Positions 1 to 11,113 of a DNA stretch of 64,000 bases are shown in pieces. The stretch lies in assembly GCA_963922205.1 (NCBI GenBank), contig CAWUHX010000217.1, positions 62,001 through 126,000 of the forward strand, given 5' to 3'. How positions within the stretch are numbered: position 1 is the first letter of the stretch; each line of letters opens with the position of its first letter. The position numbers were made by a program, and so were the translations under genes. The notes under the pieces were generated by a model. That model was not told where the DNA came from. It saw only the letters and a list, made by a program, of their open reading frames with translations, and searched no databases. The stretch is from Romanomermis culicivorax. Lineage: Eukaryota > Nematoda > Enoplea > Mermithida > Mermithidae.

Positions 1-114
1 CAAATGAACAACCTGTATCGAAACTACAACAAAAATCCTGATCGACAAATGGTGCCCCACAACAACAATTCCAATGTCAATTTCAACAATCCTGCTTTCA
101 ACAATGATGTTTGA
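1..114 (+). pseudogene. Asn-rich gag-like tail
   Basis: The first reading frame is open from the window edge to a TGA at 112-114 and encodes a segment very rich in Asn and Gln (several NNN runs). Such tracts are common at the end of retroelement Gag proteins. The next ORF holds a retropepsin, so this is probably the truncated gag end of the same decayed element. There is no domain to prove this. Confidence 0.35.
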
Positions 115-174
115 ACAACAGATGAATGGAGACACAATCGCGGACACTACTACAATTGTGATTGCCACACTGTA

Positions 175-942
175 ATGCCATGTTTCAACCCCACTGCGGC
201 TCTATTGCCACTTGAACAACATTTCTATAGATTGCCGGCCCCACGGAGGAGTGCTGCTGATACCACAGCCCACTCATCGGGCCCTGCCATTTCCTCCCAA
301 TCTAAGCCTGACACCAATATGGTCGCTGCATGGCTCATGACTGCCAACACTGCCATGGGTATCAGGCCTTGCATTGTTGGCTGGGATTCCACTAAACCTC
401 AAGGTCAACTGCCCTGGGATTTTTGCCTGGCTATTTGCAATACCAATGAAGTTCCATCAGCTAATGATGCTTTGAGAAAATATACCCGAACAAACGCCTT
501 CCATTTTCCCGTCAAAATTGGCAGCATTAACATGAATGCTCTAAGCGACACTGGTGCTCAATGCTCCATCATCTCATCCAGCCTAATGAAGCATGCCTTC
601 AACAAAAAAATGTTGACTCTGCCTGTTTGTCTGCAGATCAAAGTTGCCAACAGCGCCATTGTCCAAGCTCACGAACAAGTCTTCGTAAACATGGAATCTG
701 AATTGGGCAACTATGCCATCCAATGTGTTGTCCTCAACAATGATACACAATTTCAATTCATTATCCGCATGGACTTCCTTGTGCATCCCAAAATCAATAC
801 CCTGCTCATTTTCAAAGAGGAATTTATCAAAATTGGAAACAAATGCTTGCTGCTTCGAATTACCATAAATGCCCCTTCCCCTAATGCCAAACAATTGCTG
901 CAGCCTCAAAGAACCACGCCACTTCAGCAGCATCAGTGGTGA
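175..942 (+). pseudogene. Retroelement aspartic protease (retropepsin) remnant
   Basis: A 255-residue ORF. The first ~100 residues are Pro/Ala/Ser-rich and unrecognised. From about residue 110 it follows the retropepsin fold: a strand and turn, the active-site triad in ALSDTGAQCSII (about residues 122-133), then the second hydrophobic-hydrophobic-x-G-type segment, where FIIRMDFL (about 196-203) replaces the usual ILGMDFL. The Arg in place of Gly in that flap/psi-loop element suggests decay. Retropepsins cleave Gag-Pol polyproteins of LTR elements. No RT follows: the frame closes at 942, just after a GGTGAGT donor-like sequence, and the next kilobase is non-coding. It is probably an isolated fragment of a Gypsy-like element. 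Confidence 0.65.
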
Positions 943-2128
943 GTTTCAAAGTTTTGATGTAAATATTTTATAAATACTTGCCTACATTCTTTACATATTT
1001 TTGGTCCTCAAATTTCTCAATTTTCTATTAATTTGAGTGGTGTCAACTGACTGTCATTGGTGACTTAATCAATCGCAGGGGCAGGGGAGGTGCTCGGCCC
1101 ACTTTTCTTTAAGGTTTGCCATGTCTCCCAGTCCTATAGTTTGTTACACATTAACACCGCCACACAGGGCATGCATCTTGAACTGCCAAAAGTTGGTCAT
1201 GTCCTGGTTGTTGGCTCTGCTATGTGTAATTCTTTAATTCCTTCTTTATTATAATATTTTTCAGACTTATGAGTGCTTTCTAGTTCAGATGACCCCCTGG
1301 ATTTTTTCTTCTTTTACCTTATTATTTTTCTTTATTCTATCCTATCCTACTATGCCGAATAAATTGTCCACGTATCCTGACTGCCATGCAGCCGATGCCT
1401 ACTATGGATGATTTTTATTTTAACTATTTTTGCTTGCATTTTTTTGTTCATTTATCCCTCTTTATGTATGCATGTTTTCACTCCCCCTGTAACCTTGGGT
1501 TCCCACTTGACTCATCCTCACCACAGCGGCAAACAGGGAGATCAATGGTCAGCCGCTGGGACTTTTGCCCATGGCCTAGCTCATGCAACTTCCAAGGCCA
1601 TGATTTACTGCTGCCTTGACTGGTGCGGTACATCTTCTTCTCAACGCCTCCCTCAAGTGGGATGTTTGGAAATGGCAACACCACCCCAGTCTTGGTGAGT
1701 TCCTGCCCAATGTTACCACTGCCGAGTGAGCATATCATTTTTACAATTTTTCAATCTGTTTCAGCTCAAAAATTTTCTTTTTATTCCCAATCAAAAATCC
1801 ATACTTTATTCCATTAGTGAGTGTGAAGGCCACCCCATAGTTCCCTTCTATGGTGTTGCACCACTATTCTAAATTTTTTGAATGCACCCATCCATAAAAT
1901 CAATTTAGCTGAATTGAACTTATGGCTTTAAAAATAAATAAATATTCTATCGTTGTACCATGTCTGAACTGGCACTGCTTTCCAAACCCATTCGAAAACA
2001 GAAAAAGTTGCAATGTGGGAGGCATTCAAGACTCATCAGTTTCTTTGAACCCACTTCTAAGTGAGCCTCCAGAACAGTGAATAATACCCTTCAGATTGAC
2101 TTTCACAAATTCTGGGGTTAAATTTCTG
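943..2128. other. No gene recognised; possible retroelement 3' region
   Basis: T-rich sequence with only short ORFs. A GGTGAGTT occurs directly after the protease remnant (about 940) and again at about 1693. Around 1470-1720 a GC-richer stretch has short ORFs in several frames without a recognisable domain. AATAAA-type signals occur near 1935. It could be the remainder of the element that supplied the protease. Confidence 0.3.
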
Positions 2129-2215
2129 CTTCCTAATGTCCTTGCATCCTAATGGCCCTACATCCTAATGTCTGCGTCCTATTGTCTGCGTCCTAATGTC
2201 TTGCATCCTAGTGAC
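2129..2215. repeat. Short tandem repeat, about 13-bp unit (CATCCTAATGTC-like)
   Basis: Seven or so imperfect units of the form (T)GCATCCTAATGTC or TGCGTCCTAATGTC follow each other. Units vary by substitution. Confidence 0.7.
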
Positions 2216-2382
2216 GCATCAGGGATGATAATATACTCATGATTCAACCTTTCTTGTTTCTAAAAATAATTAAAATAACTTCATCAAAAATTTATTCAAC
2301 GTTCAACTTGCATTTACAACTTTGACAAAATCAAATTATACTTTAAAAATTATACTTTTAAAAGTAAACATGTGTACCGTAT

Positions 2383-2735
2383 TTATTCTAATAAACAGCG
2401 CCCTCTAATAAGCAGCGCCCTCTAATAAACGGCGCGACTACAAGCTGGAAAAAGTAATAGACAGCGCCCTCCAATAAATGGCACGCTGCTTATTAGAGAT
2501 GAAGAAATTGAAAGAAAGATGAAGAAATTGAAGAAATTGAATTGTAAAATGTGGTTAATCTCGTTTTTGTTTGCATCACACATTGTTTATGAATTAGTAA
2601 ATGGAAAAGCAAACCCAAACTTCGTGAAAAATATATTTAACAGTGCCCTCTAATTAACGGCGCCCTCTAATAAACAGCACAGCAAATAAGGTATTGAAAT
2701 AATAAACGGCCCGCCATTTATTGGAATAAATTGTC
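2383..2735. repeat. Inverted arrays of TAATAAACRGCGCCCTC units (MITE-like)
   Basis: The left side (2383-2490) has four units of a ~20-bp word (CTAATAAACAGCGCCCT and variants). The right side (2638-2735) has more units and ends in TTATTGGAATAAATTG, an inverted counterpart of the left end TTTATTCTAATAAACAGC. Inverted arrays of such units resemble subterminal repeats of a DNA transposon. No target duplication was identified. Confidence 0.5.
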
Positions 2736-2775
2736 ATTGATGTGTATGTTAACATGTGTATATATCACCGATTTT

Positions 2776-2900
2776 TAGAGATTGGACCCGGACCCGAACC
2801 CCATATTTTTTGAATAAACTACCCGGACCGGGCCCGGTGTTTGAAAAATTACAGACCCAGACCCGGACCCTTTATCATTAAAAACTTGGACCCGTTGCAT
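2776..2900. repeat. GACCCGGACCC-rich low-complexity segment
   Basis: The words GACCCGGACCC, ACCCGGACC and GGGCCCGG recur five or six times. The central GGACCGGGCCCGG is nearly palindromic. Nothing coding. Confidence 0.5.
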
Positions 2901-3329
2901 CCCTAATCACAACATATACTCATGTTTATGGCATAAAAATCTATAAAACCTCGAGCTAATCAAATTTACGTATTATGATTTCTGAAAGAGTCCACCTTTT
3001 ATTCCATAAGGAGAAAATCTATTTGGAAATGGGACATTTTGAGTAGTTTTACAGCTGAGTAACGTGGCAGCATTCATTCCGCATAAACGTCAAAATTCAC
3101 ATAATTACGGTGTCCCAAAGTGTGGAATTTTTACATTTTTTGACATTTTATGTATACACGTCTCGAAATATCACAGCTCAGAAAAGGCGTGACTCCGTAG
3201 ACAAATGTTGACTACATGCAGAAGACCATGCCCTATATTCAGGTATGAAAAAGAATTTTCAGTCTCGTAGTTTACACTTTTTATGCTATTTTAAGGCAAA
3301 AAAAGTCATTTGGAGCCTAGCTTGGGCAC

Positions 3330-3713
3330 TTTCCCATTGGATGCCCCAGAATTTTTTTCTTCATTTTTGTAGCCACTAATGTCCCACTTATTGTGTTAAA
3401 ACTTCAATCAGATTTGTGTAGCGTGCCTGCACAGAACATTGTGAAAATTGACACTACAAAAATACAGCTTAATGTCACTAAATATACCATCAACAATAAG
3501 CAGGAAGAATTGAAAACAGTCAGATTAGACGGGATAAAAAGAAAAGACGTGATTTGAATCACTGATAAAATTTCATCGATTTATTTAAGATTGTTGTGCA
3601 ACAAGGTGTCTCAGAAGATATGCAACAAAAATTCATCTCTCCAAGAATTTGATTGAAAAAAGTGTGAGTTTAATATTACAAAATAAAATGTCGACTGTCT
3701 GGCTCCTGCCTGT
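3330..3713 (+). repeat. Dispersed repeat B, left part of copy 1
   Basis: This segment matches, as reverse complement, the interior of 61200-61560 (for example GTAGCCACTAATGTC here against its complement near 61505). The match continues on the far side of the LTR element at 12654. The LTR retrotransposon therefore split one copy of an older repeat. Confidence 0.75.
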
Positions 3714-4635
3714 TGTAACGACCAGATTTTGTGTGAAGCGCTTTACTTTTACCAATGGCGTTACCGCGGGAATGGCTATAACGGAATGGGGGCCCGGGCG
3801 GTATTACAGGGCGATACGGCTACAATGATCGACGGCTGCTTGAGACGTCGATACGACAATACGAAAACGCGGTCTTGATTTACAATAACGAACGGGGGCC
3901 TCGGTTTAAGTTGCTTTCATACAAATGGCCGCTTGCAAATAAAAAAATGGGGACGAGCCCGGTTTTAAAACAACGAATTCAAATATCCAAAAACTCTAAC
4001 CAATAATAACAAAAATCTTGCTTTGCTTCTTCTTTTATACGACGTTTTTGGCCACTCCCTGGGCATGGCGGGAGGTCGTGCTTCTGTCCATCTTCTTCCG
4101 CCAATGGTCACTTCGTGCTATGCTTTTTATGCTTTCTTAGTTACGCCCTTCTAATGCTTTCCTGGTACTGTATGCTTTTCGTGCTTCGCTTGCTTTCTAC
4201 GGTAGGCTTGGCCACACCTCTGTGCTTCTGTGCATGCTTCCTGTATTGGTTTCTCTGTATACACATGTTTTGTGGGGCTGTCGCTACCGTTACACTTGAG
4301 ACTACTGTCTGGCGGGGCTTTTACGTATTCTACTGTGTGCAGGTGTTGTTTATGATTTTTACGGGGGATTACAGTAGCTGTGGAATGTGTAGTTTAGTGT
4401 AGGTTCTAGGGAACCAGCTGCCGTTTGTGCAAATTAATTGGGGCATCTTAATTGGGCTACCGGGGTGTGAACGGATCAAAATAAAGTACTTCACATAATT
4501 TTATAGGAATGTTTGGGTGTGAATCCCAGACACCCTTGAGACGATAAAATATGAAAATGAATAATATTTAATAAATGTTTATCACATACAGTATGCTATA
4601 TGTATTTACAGTACTGCTTAAGCAGGTAGGTTACA
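3714..4635 (-). repeat. 3' LTR
   Basis: 922 bp, bounded by TGTAACG and GTTACA. It is collinear with 11735-12653 with scattered substitutions and a small indel near 3785. The ORF at 4115-4402 lies wholly inside it and has a counterpart in the other LTR, so it is a by-product of LTR sequence. Confidence 0.93.
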
Positions 4636-4648
4636 TTTCCCTCCTTCC
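4636..4648 (-). promoter_or_regulatory. Polypurine tract of the LTR element
   Basis: On the minus strand GGAAGGAGGGAAA abuts the TG of the 3' LTR. This is the expected position for plus-strand priming. Confidence 0.75.
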
Positions 4649-4666
4649 GGAGTTGAACATCCTCCT

Positions 4667-5398
4667 TCAAGGCTTTCTAGGGTGAGGTTGTGTGGGGGTA
4701 GATTCGATAGTTGCTTTCGGAGGGTAGGAAGGGGTTGTCTCGTTTACATGCACCATAAATGTTATATCCTTATGGGGGTGTTTGAGTGTAACATTGGGGT
4801 ACATGAAATGTTGAACTGTATAAGGCCCGTTTTGGCGAGGGAGGAATTTGGGAGTCAACCCTTGTTTACACGAATGGTTTTTGTAAAGAATAAGATCACC
4901 TGCCTTGTAATGTATGTTCTGAGCATGCTTGTTATACTGATGGGTTTGGTTGCAACGCTCAACTTCCCCATTGGCAATGGGATGATATGGGGTGGTTTGG
5001 TTGCAACGCTCAACTTCCCCATTGGCAATGGGATGGTATGGGGTGGTATGAATTTTCTGAGTACTGCATAAACTAGTGATCGGTGAAAAGAGATCGGATA
5101 CAAAATTGGAGCCACGATCACAATGGATGATTTTTGGGGACCCATGACGGCAAACAATTTTGGTTACGAATAATTTGATGATAGTGGCTGCAGTGATATC
5201 AGGGGTCGGGAATGCCTCTACATACTTTGTGAAATAGTCGATGAAAACGACAATGAATCGGTTGCTGTCTTCAGTGAGGGGTAATGGTCCCATGCAATCA
5301 ACACCGACTCGATCAAATGGGCTAGTCAGCTGAATTGGTACCAGATTCGCATGTACTTTGTGCGGGAGGGCTTTCTGTGTCTGGCATGGGTGGCAAGT
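4667..5398 (-). pseudogene. Retroviral-type integrase, catalytic core and C-terminus (decayed)
   Basis: The frame at 5293-4667 holds the DDE core: the first Asp lies just upstream (VGVDCMGP, reading across 5310-5290), the second in IHCDRGSNF and the Glu in NGEVERCNQ. A 51-bp tandem duplication (about 4943-5044) repeats the 17 residues carrying the catalytic Glu, so the Glu motif appears twice. Directly after it the helix and tail of the core are missing, and the frame jumps to a GPY/F-like end with NGPYTV, as in Ty3/Gypsy integrases. Integrase inserts element cDNA into host DNA. This copy cannot be intact. Confidence 0.88.
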
Positions 5399-5404
5399 TT
5401 TCCA

Positions 5405-5883
5405 TTAACGTTTGATATCACGGCTCATTTGGGGCCAAAAATATTTTTGTCTGAGGAAGTGTAAAGTTTTCGTGGCAGCAAAATGACCTGTGAACTTGCT
5501 GTCATGATGTGAGGCAATGAGGTGCTGGACCTGTGATTTGGGGATGTATAGTTTTGCTTGTTTGTGGACTATATGGAAGAGGATGTTTTGATGCACTGCC
5601 AACTTGATCAGAGTAAGGGGGTGTTTTTGGGCGATTTTTGCTAAAATACTTTTGACAGTTGGGTCAGTGCATTGGAGTTCAGCAAAGTTTTTCTGTTGCT
5701 CTTCCTGTTCAGTTGCTTCCGCCTCAAGAACAGAATTGATGGTTGATATTTCAGGGCGGGTTTGTAGTTGTTCAATATCAAAGGATTGTTTCACTGTCTG
5801 TGAGGGGAATCGAGAAACAGCATCTGCATTGCGGTTAGCAGTGCCTTTCTTAGGGCGAATGTCTAGCTGAATACCAGAGAGAG
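5405..5883 (-). pseudogene. RNase H end and integrase zinc-binding domain
   Basis: From about 5883 the frame reads the end of RNase H (NADAVSRFPSQ resembles the family's N-x-x-AD-x-LSR closing motif). After a linker of about 80 residues comes an HH-CC-type zinc-binding domain (HH near SHHDSKFTGHF, then YFWPQM, with the CxxC just beyond the ORF end in TCHPC). Roughly 40 residues of RNase H between EFVKF and this segment are missing compared with the usual Gypsy length, and the frame changes at that point. This suggests a deletion of about 0.1 kb. Confidence 0.8.
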
Positions 5884-6786
5884 CTAATCTCCAAACTTGA
5901 CAAACTCAACTACTGCAAGGGTTTCCAACTCAGTTATCGGGTAGTTGCGTTCTGCGGGTTTTAGTGTGCGACTCCCAAAAGCAATGGGGCGATCCTGACC
6001 TTTACTATCTAGCTGACTGAGAATGGCCCCGATTCCGAGTTTTGAGGCGTCAGTTTGCAGAATAAACAGTTTTGTGAAATCAGGATGCTGCAGTATTGGG
6101 GCATGAATGAGTAACTCTTTTAGCTTGGTGAATGTGTTTTGCTGTTCGGGGCCCCAGGAAAATTTGGAATTCTTTTTGAGTAGGGCTGTTAGGGGGCTAG
6201 ATATTTGGGAGCAGTTCGGAATGAATCTACTATAATAAGAGGGTAGACCAAGGAATGATCTGACTTCTTTTGAGCTTTTAGGTGTGGGGATGTCATGAAT
6301 GGACTGTACCTTATTGGGGTCTGGTGAAATGCCTTGTTGAGTGATCACATGGCCTAAGTATTGGACTTGGGGCTGGCAGAATTTGCATTTTTGTATGTTT
6401 AGTTTAAGGCCTGCTTGTGAGAATCGGGCAAGAATAGTGTCTAAACGTTCCAGCATTTGGGTATGGGAGTCTGCGAAGACTAAAACATCATCAAGATAGA
6501 CAAGGCATGTGTTCAATTGTAAACCCGAAAGAATAACATCCATTAACCTTTGGAATGTGGCTGGAGCATTGGTGAGTCCAAAGGGGAGGTAATTGAATTG
6601 ATACTGTCCGGCTGAGCAATTGAATGCAGTTTTTTCTCTGTCTGCTTGTGCTATGGGAATGGAATAATATGCATTGGATTGATCGAGGGAGGTAAAATAT
6701 TTCATTCCACGTAGGGTGTCTAGAATTTCGTCTATGCAGTACTTTATTGAGACCTCTAAAATCAATGCATAAACAATGGCCTCCAT
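5884..6786 (-). pseudogene. Reverse transcriptase palm/thumb and RNase H start
   Basis: A 300-residue frame. It contains the RT motif A region (TSLDQSNAYYSI, about residues 33-44), motif B (FGLTNAPATFQRLMD), motif C YLDDVLVF (about 97-104), motif D/E (FCQPQVQYLGHVI) and the connection to RNase H (LQTDASKLGIGA with the first catalytic Asp, then ELETLAVVEF). The order and spacing are typical of Ty3/Gypsy RT. The N-terminal fingers are in a different frame in 7750-6491, so a frameshift lies near 6735-6790. RT copies element RNA into DNA. Confidence 0.93.
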
Positions 6787-7750
6787 CTTCTTTGGGGATT
6801 AAAACTGTGTTGGTACACCATGAAGAATTGCTCTGGCTTATGACACCTGCTGCTGCGAGTTGCTCAACTTCTGCTTGTATGATTTGCTTTTCTTTTGGGG
6901 ATGTCCGAAAAAGGTGCCTGCATACAGGTTGGGAGCCATTCGTGTCAATTGTATGTGAAACAAGGGTGGTTCTACCTACATCCATTTTGGATTTAGCATA
7001 TAGTGAAGGATACTTCGAGAGGGCGCGTAGGAGTTGCGTTTTTTCTGCTTCTGTCAGGTCACTGGAGGTTAAATTAACATTTTCTTTTAACCATGTGAAT
7101 GTATCAAAACGGTTGGGCTGGTTTTGCGTGGAGGGGCTTACGTTAGCGGGAGCATTTTGTTTTGGGAAGTAACAGGAGACTGTACCGATGCATGTTCCTG
7201 GGTAAAGAGTTTGGGCTGTTTCTTGTGTGTTTAGGAGTGATATGCGTATGCGACTGTTTTGATTTTCAGAGACACAAGCTGCGAAATGAACTTTGGGATT
7301 CAGTTTGGGTTTCGGAGTAAACTCAAGCTGCTTAACTTGTAGGTACCATTTGGGCAAAGGGACAGTGAATTCGGTGACTGTACGGGGTGGTAATTCTAAT
7401 TTTTCGTCTAGATAGGTTCCACCAGGGGTCAAAAGGGGGCTATATTCTAGGCCATCACAGGGTAGTATAACATTGCCAAATTTGACCTGAGATTTTTGAT
7501 TGTTGATAGTATATTCGGAAAATCGACTGAGAAAGTTTTTGCCTAGAAGGATGTCTGCTGTGCAATCTTTTCGGACATGGACCATGATTGTTTCCTGGAT
7601 TGTTTGGGCTGTGACAAAAGTGGTCCCTACAAAGTGAATTGGGAGATTATTTGCTGCTTTTGCTTGGACTAGCGGGGGTTTCATGTCTAACTGCAAAATT
7701 TGAGCAATTCGTGAATCAATGAGTGAGTAGACTGCACCAGTGTCAATCAT
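6787..7750 (-). pseudogene. Retropepsin, linker and RT fingers
   Basis: The 419-residue ORF continues out of frame to 6491. It opens with the protease active site MIDTGAVYSLID and the ILLGKNFLSRF element about 70 residues later. After a linker come the RT fingers (PKEKQIIQAEVEQL and VLIPKEDGG, FRGLNKVL). The true start is unclear: the frame opens only just before the DTG, so the N-terminal protease strand upstream (to about 7800) is cut off. The envelope-like gene ends only about 200 bp upstream. Confidence 0.88.
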
Positions 7751-7963
7751 GTCTTTTGTGATTAATTTGCCATTGAGTGTGATTGGAATATAAGGGGTAT
7801 GTTTCTCAGGTACATTTTGGGGTGGCTTGTTTGATCCAGATTGGTGAATTTGATTAATGAGTTTGATTGCAGGAGTTCAGGGGGTATGGATATCGACAAG
7901 GACGTATTTCTGCTGTGTTTGTGCCCCAAGACGATTAGCTAATTCTAGGACAGCATGGCCGAA

Positions 7964-9762
7964 TTATGGGGGAACAGTCTCATGTAAATGTCTGTTGTTT
8001 GATGGTATTTCATACACATGTTCATTTGTGGCATGATGCTTGGGAGAGGGAAAATACTTTCGAAGAATGAGAAAAGAATAAAAGGTGCCTGCAATAACTA
8101 CAGTAATAACCGCTAGATCAATAATGATTTGCAGGGGTCCTTTGAGCAAATTGTTTAATCCGTCCGTGAGACTTTGGGTGGTACGGGTTATTACATGTTC
8201 TATGCTTTGACCGGCGCCAGAGAGGGTATTTCCGATTGCTTGACCAGTGCCTGAGATCATATTGTAAACTGTAGCTGAGTTAAGGGACATTTGGGCAGTG
8301 TAATTGATGAGTTTCTTAACAACATTTTCGAGTGTGTGAGTTTTGTAAATGTATTGTTTCAAAAAGAGTAAGTTGGTTGAAATAGTTGCAAGTTGATCAT
8401 GAAAAATGGTGGGTGTATTAAAATGAAAAAGGGAGAAATTTTAGTTCCGGACGATTTCTAAAGGTAAATTTGTGACATGCGGGGATCCTGTTTCACTGAC
8501 CCATGTATTATTCTGTTTGTAAAGGGCTACATGCATGTGATGGCAGTCAATGGTTTGTGCAAAAGGGGTCAAATCGTTGCTTCCTGGATTTGAAAACATG
8601 AGTTCGGTTCCTACACGAGAATGGGTAAAAGTTTGTAGCATGTTTGGTTGATTTTGTGGTTGTAAAAGATTTTAGATGCATTTACCTGCTTGCAGGGCCA
8701 GACTGTGAATGCTTCTCCTGTGAATTCTGCTATGATGTCGGTTCGCTGTAGGAATGCACGCCCCCCAAGGGTTGCATCAAGGCGCAAAATTCGCCATACG
8801 AGATCAAGGTGACGCTGTGCCTGTCTGCATAATTCACTCCATACGTTTTTGAAATTTTGAATTTTGATTTCCTGGATTTTGTCTGCTAGATAGTTTAGTT
8901 CCGCATTAATGGGTTCAAAATCATCAAAGTCGTATAGTGTAGTATGGGTTTCATTGGTTTTTGGGGTTAAAAATGCATTGCGATGTGGGGTGCTTTTGTC
9001 TAATTGTACAATAATGCCTTGTTCAGTTAGAATGCTGTCTTGGATTTCTGGGCAATTGGGGTTCGAAAAGAGTGTGTTTTTGACTGAGAATGCACCTTGT
9101 AGCTCTTCTATTATCATGTGGGTTTGCGTGAGTTTGATGGGATGTGTATTTTTGTATTCAAAAGGGCATAAGTTTTCGAATGCTGTTTCATTCCAGATAA
9201 TGGATCCATCGGCTGTGACACAATGACCTGATGTCGGTTTGCATGACCCCAGGTCACCTAATGTACCTGTCATAGATTTTCCATTCCAAGATGCTATTTG
9301 TCCTATTTCTATGATGACGTTAGTGACCAAGGTACAGTGGTCTGTACAACACCATGTGTATTCTACACTTAGGGAGTTGTTTGTTGACCAAAATCCTGGT
9401 CGAGTTTCGTATAATTTTTGACCATTGTGTTCTTTGTCTATAATGATTGCCTTACAAACATGTGGGGTTAGATTTTGTATTTCCGTTGGGTCGAAGACAA
9501 TACCTTTTGAGCCAAAAAATCCTGTATTAGTACAAATTTTGCGTTTGCAAACACTGCATTTGTATGCTTCTGTTGTGTGAGGTTTAGTGGAAGGGATATA
9601 GATTTTTCCCAATGTCTGTACGGGTTTGTCTACTGTGGAAGGGGGCATGCATGATGCAAGTTTTGGTATGCTGACTGAGTGACCGCTCAATGAAGTTCCA
9701 CACATCTGAAATTGGGCACTACACGATGTGGGGATTATTATGCATAAAAATATACAATACAA
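7964..9762 (-). pseudogene. Envelope-like class of membrane glycoprotein, broken
   Basis: Three minus frames in sequence (9762-8611, 8641-8441, 8362-7964) look like one glycoprotein interrupted by a frameshift near 8640 and a stop near 8441. Visible features: an N-terminal hydrophobic signal peptide ending near CSAQ, a Cys-rich ectodomain with CxVCKRKIC, WCCTDHC and CKPTSGHC pairs, several N-x-S/T sequons, a Gly/Thr-rich segment with heptad character, and one C-terminal membrane span (IDLAVITVVIAGTFYSFLIL) followed by a short basic, Tyr-containing tail. This is the plan of a viral fusion or attachment glycoprotein. It might be related to chuvirus or rhabdovirus G proteins, which other LTR elements have captured, but I cannot prove the family from motifs. 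Its position between gag and pol is odd. Confidence 0.7.
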
Positions 9763-10298
9763 CAGCCAATATAGTGTTTTAGTGGAGGGGGGTACTGTAT
9801 ATTTTCATTCTGGCCGGTTTGGCATGGCGGCTCTTGGTGTTGTTCGGTTTTGGGCTGAGGGGGTGGCCGGTTTGTAATCTGAATGGTCTGTAAAATTTCA
9901 GAAGTTGAGTCATGGGATGGGGTTGGGACTTGCTTACTTGTGGGGGTTGGTAGCAGAGTTTGGTGGGGGCGGAATTGGTAGGGTTGGGGGGTCAGGCCGT
10001 GGAGAAGGGACAACAAGTTGCGGCCTGCTTTAGATGGATTTTCGAGGGTGGTGGGTGACGTGGTGTCTTGCTTGCGGGGGATCTTGTAGCCTATGGGGAT
10101 GGTGGGCGGCGATTTTTCCATTTTTGCGGCTTCAGGGGTGGGGGGTGGTGACATGGCGCACCAATCCAGTACCTCCAGGTTGAGGACGTATTCGTCACTA
10201 CGGTGGTGGGTAGTGGGCATAATTGTTCCTAAAGTAGTCTGAGGGCTGTTAGTTATGGTGGGTAACCTTGAGTAAAATGCGGGATCGTCAATGTCCAT
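9738..10298 (-). CDS. Proline-rich ORF between gag and env-like gene
   Basis: 186 residues, strongly enriched in Pro, Thr and Gln (TPQPYQFRPHQ, PPPQPKTEQHQ). There is no recognisable domain. It overlaps the start of the glycoprotein frame by 25 bp. A second short frame (10519-10253) precedes it with a hydrophobic N-terminus. It could be the C-terminal part of Gag or a leader region. Low complexity makes homology unreliable. Confidence 0.45.
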   Translation of the reverse strand: MDIDDPAFYSRLPTITNSPQTTLGTIMPTTHHRSDEYVLNLEVLDWCAMSPPPTPEAAKMEKSPPTIPIGYKIPRKQDTTSPTTLENPSKAGRNLLSLLHGLTPQPYQFRPHQTLLPTPTSKQVPTPSHDSTSEILQTIQITNRPPPQPKTEQHQEPPCQTGQNENIQYPPPLKHYIGCCIVYFYA

Positions 10299-10412
10299 GA
10301 GGGGTTGGGGTTGCCTGTACTCAATGCAATTTTGAATATTACGACTCTGCTGATTCGGACAGTACCTGCTTGTACGACCTCTTTGCTTGCATAGAAAACA
10401 TTGAAAATTTGA

Positions 10413-10922
10413 TTAGGGTTTCGAGAGGCAGTTATCAGATCTATGCCCTGTTTGGGAGCAGTGGATGCATCGGCTTTTACAATCACGTGTACTGTGATTA
10501 TTACGAAAACAAATTTCACATGATTTTTGGGTGCCTACTGATTTACAATTACGGTGTCCAATTTGTCCAGACTGGAAGCATGTGGGTTGCCTAGGGGTGG
10601 TATTGTTCCTGTAAGCATTATTCCTACTGTAAGTGTTGTTACTGAAATTGTTGTAACTGCTCTGTTGTGGGGGTTGAGGTTTTTGTTTGATCTGCAACTG
10701 TAAATCTTTTACTTGTTGTTCTAACTGATGCAAAAGGTCCTGTTTGTCTGTATTTTTGGTTAGGGAAAAGATGGGTTTGGGTTTTGGGGGTATAAAGGGA
10801 AGGGCGTTAGATTTTAACTCATTTCTAAGGATTTGCTGTTCAATGTAAGCTGCTTCGCCTGACATTTCTTTTAAAGTTGCGAACCGTCTATACTTAATTG
10901 CTTCCCTGATTTCGTTTTGCAT
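10413..10922 (-). pseudogene. Gag nucleocapsid with CCHC zinc knuckles
   Basis: A 169-residue frame with a Gln/Asn-rich middle and a basic C-terminus. Two perfect CX2CX4HX4C knuckles are present (CEICFRNNHSTRDC and CIHCSQTGHRSDNC). A third upstream (CFQSGQIGHRNC) has Ser for the second Cys. Knuckles bind the genomic RNA during packaging. It continues the capsid frame (11878-11114), interrupted by a stop near 11114 and a frameshift near 10950. Confidence 0.85.
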
Positions 10923-11113
10923 GCCTTCTACAAAGAGGGGTTTTATGATGTGTTAAAGTTAGGGTAGGCGAGGGTTGCGAGATGTTCTAGATCAAATAAG
11001 AATTCAGTTACTGTTTCTGAACGCTTTTGTTTTCTTTCTGGTAAAAATTGTTGATGTAGCTCATTATCTCTATTGTTTGGAAAAAATGCCTGTAATGCGA
11101 CTTTATACTGCTC

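Noticed and set aside
2129..2215. CRISPR-like short regular repeats
   Set aside because: Units are contiguous without unique spacers, and the DNA is eukaryotic.
4115..4402. 95-residue hydrophobic ORF, with a counterpart at 12173-12415
   Set aside because: It lies inside the LTRs, antisense to the element, and differs between the two LTRs by frame-changing differences.
6747..7172. 141-residue plus-strand ORF
   Set aside because: Antisense shadow of the retrotransposon RT and linker.
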